From Setomelanomma holmii (lineage: Eukaryota; Ascomycota; Dothideomycetes; Pleosporales; Phaeosphaeriaceae): DNA of 64,000 nt. The stretch lies in contig ML978288.1 in NCBI GenBank assembly GCA_010015745.1, positions 1-64,000 of the forward strand. The letters run 5' to 3'. Positions 57,132 through 64,000 of the stretch are shown piece after piece. The notes under the pieces are model-generated. The model was given only the letters and a program-made list of their open reading frames with translations, was not told the DNA's origin and searched no databases. Each line of letters begins with the position of its first letter. The stretch's first letter is position 1. Both the position numbers and the translations under genes were made by a program.

Positions 57132-57756
57132 CTAAATGTCGTCGTCGGCCTCGATTCCTGTTTTCGCTTCGGAAACGCGGGTCTCCACCTCTTCAAAGTG
57201 CACGAAAAGTTCTAATTTCTTGTCCACAAGGAACTCTGCCTCGAAATAGCCACCAGCGTCCCACTCGCTAGGGCTTACTCTTCCGTCACAGCTGTCGTTG
57301 TCGAGGTGGAAATGGGCGTTGTATCGCTCCCAAGGCTTGTTGAAGGTAGCGTGAATTTGCTCGAGGAATTCCTGTGAGCGAGTAGATTAGTCGCAAGCAA
57401 TGACGGGTAACTAGGCTGCGAAGGCGAGATTGTACCCAGTATAATCGAGCTCGCCGCAGGGAGATGCGATAGCTGAGGTCGGAACCGTCAAATTCGCGAA
57501 CAAAGATTATCGGCGAGGATCTCATACTTGCAAGTGCTATCGTCCGCAAAGCTGTACGAGATTGGAGGCGGCCCGTTCGCGAGCTGTGGGTAGTGCCCAG
57601 CGGAGTTGTAATAGAGCAGAAGCGGAGAAGGGCGAACAGAAAGAGCGGGAAAAGGCTAGTCCACTGAGACTGATCAACGTAAAGTGATGCGTTCGACTTG
57701 ACGCTCGTATACAGTAAAATCACGGAGCCCGCAATTGATTTGACAGAGCTTGACAT
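57132..57756 (-). CDS. Four-exon orphan protein, 145 residues
   Basis: The model joins exons 57756-57724, 57655-57528, 57472-57436 and 57371-57132; all phases agree. The product starts MSSSVKSIAGSPFPALSVRP and continues LLLYYNSAGHYPQLANGPP, STCNYRISLRRARLYW, and EFLEQIHATFNKPWERY in the last exon. The last 79 residues are acidic and helical, ending EAKTGIEADDDI. Introns are 68, 55 and 64 bp with GT-AG ends. A minus-strand TATATATG lies about 40 bp upstream of the ATG. No family is recognised. The longer open frame at 57286-57888 is rejected in favour of this model, which rests on splice logic only. Confidence 0.55.
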
Positions 57757-57793
57757 TTCCAGAAAGAACATACTCGTAAGCACGAGGGGTATC

Positions 57794-57801
57794 ATATATA
57801 G
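57794..57801 (-). promoter_or_regulatory. TATA-like element of the 145-residue orphan gene
   Basis: Read on the minus strand the site is close to TATATATG, about 40 bp upstream of the proposed start codon at 57756. It supports the model only weakly. Confidence 0.35.
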
Positions 57802-57889
57802 AGCGCCAGAAGAAAACACGAACCTGCAACTGAGCATTAGTTCGGCGCAAAGCCAGTGGGCTCTGATCGAGAGTACACAGGCATTCATA

Positions 57890-59080
57890 TCAGGTGTCCA
57901 TCATGTCATCGTCGCCATTGACTCGTGCCCCGTTTTCCTTTCCTCGGGGCTTCGCTTTCTTCTGATTGCCGTTGCCTACGGCCGCGTTACTGATGGCTCG
58001 CTTTCGCCTGCCAGCCTTCGCGCTCGTGGTCGACGATGGCGTGTCGTCTCTGCGAAACCTCGCCATGTCCTCGGGTAGAAACTTGCCACTGCCTGCAGCC
58101 TCCTGGACGAGTGCCGCATAGAAGTCCTGAACTGCAAGCTGACCTGCGCTCACGTCTTGGGACGACCCTCCTTCGTCTGAAAGCGAAGTGTCGCCCAGAG
58201 GGTCAGGTGCGGCGAGCTTCAAGCGCTCGGTACCTAGGTGGAAACTGTTGCAAGATATGCGTGAGATGTGTGCTTTTGGGTGTGAGACGTCGAGTGCGAG
58301 GTGGCTCTTTAGATACTGAGAGAGCGCCGCGGTGAAGGGCTTCTCTTTCCCGCCTTTGAGAAGCTTGCCGCGACTGACGAAGCCCGGTACGTCCAGGCCA
58401 GCAATCGTGATCTCAATGTGTTTCAACAAGGTCGTAGTAGTAGGAAAGGCTAATTGCAGGTGCAACTGCCTTATGACATCCTGTATGGACTGTGTTGAGG
58501 TGTTTGATGACAAGCGCGTGAAGTATGTCTCGAGACTCGACGTGATCAATGCCGACGACAGCGTCAGGGGCGCTACATGCGCATCGAAGGCGGTTCGCAA
58601 GTAGTTGAGGAAAATCTCGCGTATGGGCCCTGGCATTTTGACTAATAGCAATGGCAGTGACGTAAAGCCGTCCGGCGAGGAAGTCACGCCTGGGTTGCGC
58701 AGAAGGAGCGCATTGTACGACTGCTTCTCATATTCGAGACTGACCTCGACACCACGCGCACGGTCTGGAGTGAGAACAGATGATAGTTGTGAGGCATCTG
58801 GCTCGACTGACTGACGATGGCGGTCGATCCACGCATCTTCGTCGCCTATAGTCTCCCAGCTGCACTCCTCGAGCGGCCCCAGCTTGGCCGTGTCCTCCGC
58901 AGCGGCGAAGTCGACCTGCACGCCACGCAAATTGTCGCCTTTGAGCTGCTCTTTTAGCCGTTTCGCGTGGGTTCGGAGGCTGTGGCCATCTAGCAGTGGT
59001 GTCTCGCCATAGTGCAGGGGTGACAGACGATAGAGGTTGTACGTCCTGTTGTAGAGCGGATAGGGTGGGATCTCCGCCAT
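57890..59080 (-). CDS. fta1: Inner kinetochore protein Fta1, CENP-L homologue
   Basis: A single exon encodes 396 residues. It opens PPYPLYNRTYNLYRLSPLHY, followed by LLDGHSLRTHAKRLKEQLKG, a pattern I recognise from fungal Sim4-complex Fta1 proteins (CENP-L/Iml3). The protein forms the CENP-N/CENP-L-type centromere complex. The C-terminus is basic and probably nuclear (AGRRKRAISN, KKAKPRGKEN). After the stop the same frame stays open for 71 codons. The length fits the family. Confidence 0.75.
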   Translation of the reverse strand: MAEIPPYPLYNRTYNLYRLSPLHYGETPLLDGHSLRTHAKRLKEQLKGDNLRGVQVDFAAAEDTAKLGPLEECSWETIGDEDAWIDRHRQSVEPDASQLSSVLTPDRARGVEVSLEYEKQSYNALLLRNPGVTSSPDGFTSLPLLLVKMPGPIREIFLNYLRTAFDAHVAPLTLSSALITSSLETYFTRLSSNTSTQSIQDVIRQLHLQLAFPTTTTLLKHIEITIAGLDVPGFVSRGKLLKGGKEKPFTAALSQYLKSHLALDVSHPKAHISRISCNSFHLGTERLKLAAPDPLGDTSLSDEGGSSQDVSAGQLAVQDFYAALVQEAAGSGKFLPEDMARFRRDDTPSSTTSAKAGRRKRAISNAAVGNGNQKKAKPRGKENGARVNGDDDMMDT

Positions 59081-59491
59081 AGTGAGGCTTATGGTGGTCG
59101 TGACGCGTTGCAGTGACTGCGATGTGCCTTGTTCGCAGTCATGGAGGCCACAGTCGCGGTCTGACAGCTGTCAACGCGTGTAGTTGGGCTATTGACAGGG
59201 ACCCCAGTATGACGCAGCGCGTTGTTGTGACGATGTGCGATAGGCGTTGCGGCGGGCCCTGGGGCTTGGCGGGCCACTACGGCGGGGCTAAACAGTTTGT
59301 TTCTCTGATTTTCCAACCGTTTCTCGCATTTTCTACGCAAAGAGCAGCCTTGCCAAATCACAGCCAGCGCATACTGAAATTCCTGCTGCACGCGCCTCCG
59401 ACCTTCCTTCACGACCCCAAACCGAAATTGCTGCAACCAGCGCAAACCCTCACTTTCCAACCAAAGAGATACCCCGCCATCACCGATAAAC
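59081..59491. promoter_or_regulatory. Divergent promoter region between fta1 and the Hsp88 gene
   Basis: The start codons of fta1 (minus) and the Hsp88 gene (plus) are 411 bp apart, so both promoters lie here. Heat-shock control of the Hsp88 gene would be expected from its family, but I did not identify a confident heat-shock element. Confidence 0.45.
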
Positions 59492-61972
59492 ATGTCTGTT
59501 GTGGGCGTTGACCTGGGCACGCTCAACAGCGTCATTGCTGTTGCCCGGAATCGAGGTGTCGACGTGGTGAGTACTTGACTCGAGGTGCATATGCTTTGTT
59601 CGAATCATACTGACTTGGCCCAGATCGCGAACGAGGTTTCCAACCGCGCGACGCCGTAAGCAAAAATCACCACCAGCGAGACTGTGTTGGAGCTAACATA
59701 CGTCAGGTCACTAGTAGGCTTCGGCCCCAAGAGCAGATACATTGGAGAGGCTGCAAAGAACCAAGAAATCTCCAACCTGAAGAACACCGTCTCGTCCTTC
59801 GTCCGCCTCGCCGGCCGTTCCCTCAAAGACCCCGATGTCCAAGTCGAACAAGATTTCGTCTCGGCGCCGCTCGTTGATTTGGGCGGCCAGGTGGGCGCCG
59901 AGGTCACATACATGGGCAAGAAGGAGCAGTTCACTGCCACTCAGATCACCGCCATGTACCTCACCAGAATGAAGGCGACTGCTTCGGTCGAATTGAAGCT
60001 GCCTGTCTCCGACGTCGTCCTCAGCTGCCCCGTGTGGTACACTGATGCTCAGCGGAGAGCGCTTCTCGATGCCGCTGATATTGCCGGTCTCAAGTGCTTG
60101 AGACTGATCAACGACAATACCGCCGTCGCTCTAGGATACGGCATCACCAAGCTCGATCTGCCCACCGCCGAAGAGAAGCCACGACGAGTAGTCTTTGTCA
60201 ACATTGGCCACAGCAACTACACCGCGACCGTCGTCGAGTTCAGGAAGGGCGAGCTCGCTGTCAAGTCAAGCGCATGGGACCGACACTTTGGTGGTCGCTA
60301 CATCGACAAGGCCTTGGTCGAGCACTTCGCCAAGGAGTTTGGCGACAAGTACAAGATCAACATCATGGAGAATGGCAAGGCGCGCTTCCGTCTAGCAGCC
60401 GGTGTTGAGAAGCTCAAGAAGATCCTGTCCGCCAACAACGCTGCGCCGCTCAATGTCGAGTCCATCATGAACGACGTTGACGTACGAGGCATGCTTAAGC
60501 GCGAGGAGCTTGAGGAGCTCATTAAGCCCATGCTCGAGCGTGCCACCGCACCCATCGAGCAGGCGCTCGCCGAAGCCAAGCTGACGATCGCCGACATCGA
60601 CGCCATCGAGATGGTCGGTGGCTGCACACGTGTGCCGTCATTGAAGGCCAAGATCCAGGATTACTTCGGCAAGCCGCTCTCCTTCACACTCAACCAGGAC
60701 GAGGCTGTCGCACGAGGCTGCGCTTTCAGCTGCGCCATTCTCTCGCCCGTCTTCCGTGTCCGTGACTTCTCCATCCACGACATGGTCAGCTACCCGATCG
60801 AGTTCACATGGGACAAGTCTGAGGACATTCCCGATGAAGACACCAACTTGACTGTCTTCAACAAGGGCAATGTCATGCCATCGACCAAGATTCTCACTTT
60901 CTACCGAAAACATCCCTTCGACCTCGAGGCCAAATACGCCAAGCCAGAGCAACTACCGGGCAAGACCAATCCCTGGATTGGCCGATTTTCCGTCAAGGGT
61001 GTCAAGGAAGACCCCAAGGGCGACTTCATGATTTGCAAACTAAAGGCCCGCCTCAACGTGCACGGAGTGCTCAATGTTGAGTCTGGTTACTACGTGGAGG
61101 AGACCGAAGTTGAGGAGCCAATCCCAGAACCTCCTCAGGAGGAGAAGAAAGAGGGCGATGTACGTGTTAACACCTCTCCTAATGGTCATAGTACCGGTCA
61201 GCAGCCCGAGTCCGAGCCTGCCGCGAAACGACACAAGCCCAGCACCGAATTTGTACTTGCGCGTCCTGCTTTTGCGACCGTTACAGACGAGCTAACAGAT
61301 GATTTGCAGGCAATGGATGTCGACAAGGACGCACCTAAGGAGCCACCGAAGATGCGCAAGGTCAAGAAGCAGCAAAGGAAGGGCGACCTACCACTGTCTG
61401 CAGGCACCGCCTCGCTCGACCAAGCAACCAAGGACGCGCAAGCCGAGAAGGAGAACGCCATGATCATGGAGGATAAGCTTGTCGCCGACACTGAGAACGA
61501 GAAGAACAACCTTGAGAGCATGATCTATGAGCTCAAGGACAAGATCCTTGACGTGTACGCAGAGTTCGCCAGCGACGATGAGAAAGCCAAACTCAATGTC
61601 AAGCTTGAGCAGATCGAGGTGAGTCCATAGTCGCCCGTACCAGATTTCTTAATGCTGACATATGCATAGGACTGGCTATACGAGGACGGCGAGGACGCCA
61701 CAAAGGCACAGTACGTTTCGAAGAAGGAGGACATCCGCTCCATTGCTGGCCCTATTATCCAGCGTTATAACGACAAAATCGAGGGCGAGCGACAAGCAGT
61801 CCTCGAGAAGCAGCAGAAGGAGATGGCTGCCAAGCAGGCTGAGCTTGAGCGCGCGAAGCGGGAGGCGGAGGCCAAGGCACAGGCGAATGCCCCACCGCCA
61901 GCGGAGGAGAAGGATACCGAAATGACGGACGCTGAGACACAAAAGCCTGACAGCGTTGAGGAGGCTTCTTAG
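59492..61972 (+). CDS. hsp88: Hsp110-type chaperone, Hsp88/Sse1
   Basis: Exons 59492-59566, 59624-59655, 59707-61159, 61310-61618 and 61670-61972 give 723 residues. The ATPase domain shows VGVDLGTLNSVIAVA, DNTAVALGYG, VNIGHSNYTATVV and MVGGCTRVPSLKAKI. The C-terminal half has the substrate-binding fold, an acidic loop (EEPIPEPPQEEKKEGD) and a long helical end with AMDVDKD-type linker. Hsp110 proteins exchange nucleotide on cytosolic Hsp70 and hold unfolded proteins. The intron at 61160-61309 is 150 nt with GTACGT, GCTAACA and TTGCAG signals and has no stop in frame; retaining it would add 50 residues. Confidence 0.95.
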
Positions 61973-62473
61973 AAGGAGACTCGATACTATTCAACCAGAG
62001 TGCTGCGGCAATAAAGCGGCTGGCGTTCGTTGAGGATAGAAAGGAACACGAACGACTCATGATTGGCAGAGCGCAGTAAAAGCATTGGGGGCGTGCGAAG
62101 GATATCATTTCATTTGGCAATGCGATCATGGTAATGTGATGCTCATGATAGACCAGTCCATAGATGAACGAACATAAGAACTTCTCGAAACGCGCGTTCG
62201 CGTCTGGACTTGGACTCGCGTTGGTTTGTGGAACGTCCGCTGCAGGTACCTCCGAACCTTATATCCGGAAATCTTCACGTCATGAGCACTAATGACGAAG
62301 CACCCCTCGTGACCAATCAACCAAGATGGAACTACCGATGAGCGACCCAGCCGTTGGGTAGTGATGATGCGTTTGCGTAACCATGCAATGGATAGTTACA
62401 TGTAAGGTCTTGTTCTCAACTCCATTCAGCTGCTTTCGGTACTTTTTCGTGCAGCACGAACACGATCATTAAG
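61973..62473. other. Intergenic, no gene seen
   Basis: About 0.5 kb between two plus-strand genes. The minus-strand frames at 61755-62129 and 62126-62320 are not supported. Confidence 0.4.
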
Positions 62474-63760
62474 ATGTACTCTTCAGTCCTCTCGTACTTC
62501 TTGCTTCTCGGGGCTGCGGCTGCCCAAGTCACACATCAGAACAGTTCTGGAACAATATTACGCGTCGATACCGGACAGTACGGGCCTGATCTCGAAGAAT
62601 ACCATTACTACTACGACCAATGGCCGATCGGTCTCGCCATTTCTTCCAAGGGACGCTTCTTCGCCAGCTACACTCGAGGCAACTATTCATTCACTCTCGG
62701 TGAAGCAATGAACAAGACCGCGGAAGTGCCGTATCCATCTGCGGGCCTCAACTTACCAGTCTCGCAACTCAACACGTCCTGGAATGGCATTCCGTTTGGA
62801 ACCAATAACAGCACGGGCTTGATTAGCGTGCAAGCTTTGTACATTACGCCTGAGAATTCTAGACGTCCTGAGACGTTGTGGGTTGTTGATACTGGTCGGC
62901 CAACGATTACAGGCGAGGGCGGGGCGCCTTCCATGCCATATAGCCAGCCCGGCGGCCCCAAGATCATTGGTATCTCTCTCGCCAACGACAGCGTCTACGC
63001 CACTTACACCTTCCCGGCATCTGTCCATTTCCCAGACTCTTACATGAACGACATCCGCTTCGACCTCCGCTCAAACGTCACCACTTCAGGCCAAGGAATC
63101 GCATACATCGTCGACAGCAGCGACGAAGGCCGCCCCGGCTTCATCATGCTCGACCTCGGCACAGGTCAAAGCTGGCGCCGCCTAACCCAGCATCCAAGCA
63201 CACTTCGCGTGGACCGCGACGTGCCCAGCTACCAAGGCATACCCTTCTACCAGCGCACCATCGGCCTGCCCATTCAAACTCTGCGTGAGGGTCTGGACGG
63301 CTTGCAACTTAGTCCCGACGGCGAGACAATGTACTACTCCCCACTGACTTCGAACTACCTGTACTCCGTCCTGACGGCAAACTTGAGACTGAGAACGGAA
63401 GACGATGTCCTAGCCGAAATCAAAGCCGCAAACAACGTAACCAATCACGGCCAAAGAGGCGGCAACGCAAACGGTTTTGAAGGCGATTCCAACGGCCTCA
63501 TCTACCAATTGATCCCCGAGCACAATGCCATTTACGCATACAATCCTGCAACACTTATCACAGAACCGTTCGTAAGAGATCCGAGGATTATTTGGCCCGA
63601 TGGCGCAAGTATTGGGCAGGATGGGTACTTGTATATGAATATTAATCAGTTGCCGTACCAGCCGATGTGGAATAATGGGAGCGATGGGAGGGTGCATCCG
63701 GGCGCGGTGTTGAGGTGTAAGCTGCCGAATGGTGGGAGGAAGATTATGGGGTTGGCGTAG
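62474..63760 (+). CDS. Yellow/major-royal-jelly-type secreted protein
   Basis: A single exon encodes 428 residues. The first ~18 (MYSSVLSYFLLLGAAAAQ) form a signal peptide. The rest follows the MRJP/yellow six-bladed propeller pattern: DQWPIGLAISSKGRFFASY, ETLWVVDTGRP, NDIRFDLRS, GLQLSPDGETMYYSPLTSNYL (read as two halves) and RIIWPDGASIGQDGYLYMN. Potential N-glycosylation sites are many (NSS, NYS, NKT, NTS, NNS, NDS, NVT). The protein is probably extracellular. In insects yellow proteins act in pigment or nutrition; the fungal role is unknown. The length is normal and nothing is missing. Confidence 0.85.
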   Translation: MYSSVLSYFLLLGAAAAQVTHQNSSGTILRVDTGQYGPDLEEYHYYYDQWPIGLAISSKGRFFASYTRGNYSFTLGEAMNKTAEVPYPSAGLNLPVSQLNTSWNGIPFGTNNSTGLISVQALYITPENSRRPETLWVVDTGRPTITGEGGAPSMPYSQPGGPKIIGISLANDSVYATYTFPASVHFPDSYMNDIRFDLRSNVTTSGQGIAYIVDSSDEGRPGFIMLDLGTGQSWRRLTQHPSTLRVDRDVPSYQGIPFYQRTIGLPIQTLREGLDGLQLSPDGETMYYSPLTSNYLYSVLTANLRLRTEDDVLAEIKAANNVTNHGQRGGNANGFEGDSNGLIYQLIPEHNAIYAYNPATLITEPFVRDPRIIWPDGASIGQDGYLYMNINQLPYQPMWNNGSDGRVHPGAVLRCKLPNGGRKIMGLA

Positions 63761-63823
63761 GTGGTTCGGAAGAGATGGATGGGGTTGGTGGAAGGGGACG
63801 TGTGGCGAGGCGTTGAGTCGCGC

Positions 63824-63998
63824 AGTAATCGATGGTCGAAGAGGAAGTTTCCGGATTGGGTAGTTTGATGTGCAGCCATGCACGAATTCAGATATCACGG
63901 CATCACAATTGTACACAGCCAAGGCTGAGGTGCGAATCCACATCAGACTGGAGGCTTGACTGTGGTCGATGGTTGGAGGGGAAGTTTCCGGATTCGGT
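63824..63998. repeat. Direct repeat pair, 38 bp, downstream of the yellow-type gene
   Basis: Copies at 63824-63861 and 63961-63998 align over 38 bp with 31 identical bases. Most differences are transitions. Both contain TCGATGGT and GGAAGTTTCCGGATT. Confidence 0.6.
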
Positions 63999-64000
63999 GA

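Noticed and set aside
57286..57888. 200-codon minus-strand frame
   Set aside because: It covers the region as one frame but has no motif. The four-exon model on the same strand has agreeing phases and better protein character.
1..64000. CRISPR array, tRNA, rRNA or intact transposon
   Set aside because: No regularly spaced repeats, no convincing tRNA A/B boxes, and no transposase or reverse-transcriptase frame were seen by eye. A tRNA scan and repeat search were not possible here.

Overview
The window is nuclear DNA from a filamentous ascomycete (Pezizomycotina; Dothideomycetes is my tentative guess). Genes are split by short GT-AG introns of about 44-150 bp, often with CTAAC/CTGAC-like branch sites. 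Gene content is fungal: ERG5, Hsp88, the CENP-L homologue Fta1, a Zn2Cys6 regulator, a Dal5-type permease and a DUF3716-like Cys-rich protein. I built gene models by hand, joining reading frames across introns and requiring splice phases to agree. No tRNA, rRNA, CRISPR array or intact transposon was seen.

Layout. 1-13 kb: an RBM26/27-like RNA-binding protein, elongation factor 2, La protein, mitochondrial ribosomal protein Nam9, and an orphan secreted single-pass membrane protein. 14-24 kb: LSM4, a short-chain dehydrogenase (SDR), an F-box-like protein, an anion permease, a medium-chain oxidoreductase and a GFA/CENP-V-fold protein. 24-34 kb (minus strand): an RG-rich protein, a Ctk2-type cyclin, sterol C-22 desaturase ERG5, and a long ankyrin-repeat gene ending in a CorA-like membrane domain. 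34-45 kb: PMS1, a zinc-cluster regulator, a second SDR, a truncated berberine-bridge-type oxidase relic, and the pyruvate dehydrogenase E2 subunit. 45-54 kb: the Arf exchange factor SEC7 and a diverged, nonsense-bearing CAX exchanger. 54-64 kb: a Cys-rich orphan, two overlapping related small ORFs, a four-exon orphan, Fta1, Hsp88 and a yellow/MRJP-type secreted protein.

Most genes are ordinary housekeeping genes and do not form one pathway or a metabolite cluster. The unusual material is in gene structure: a probable one-nucleotide exon in the first SDR, two tandem NAG acceptors placed on active-site motifs, start codons cut off by introns, a 150-nt in-frame intron in Hsp88, an ATGA-overlapping pair of paralogous ORFs, and decaying genes (ankyrin-CorA, CAX, oxidase relic). 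I found no clearly new multi-gene system.
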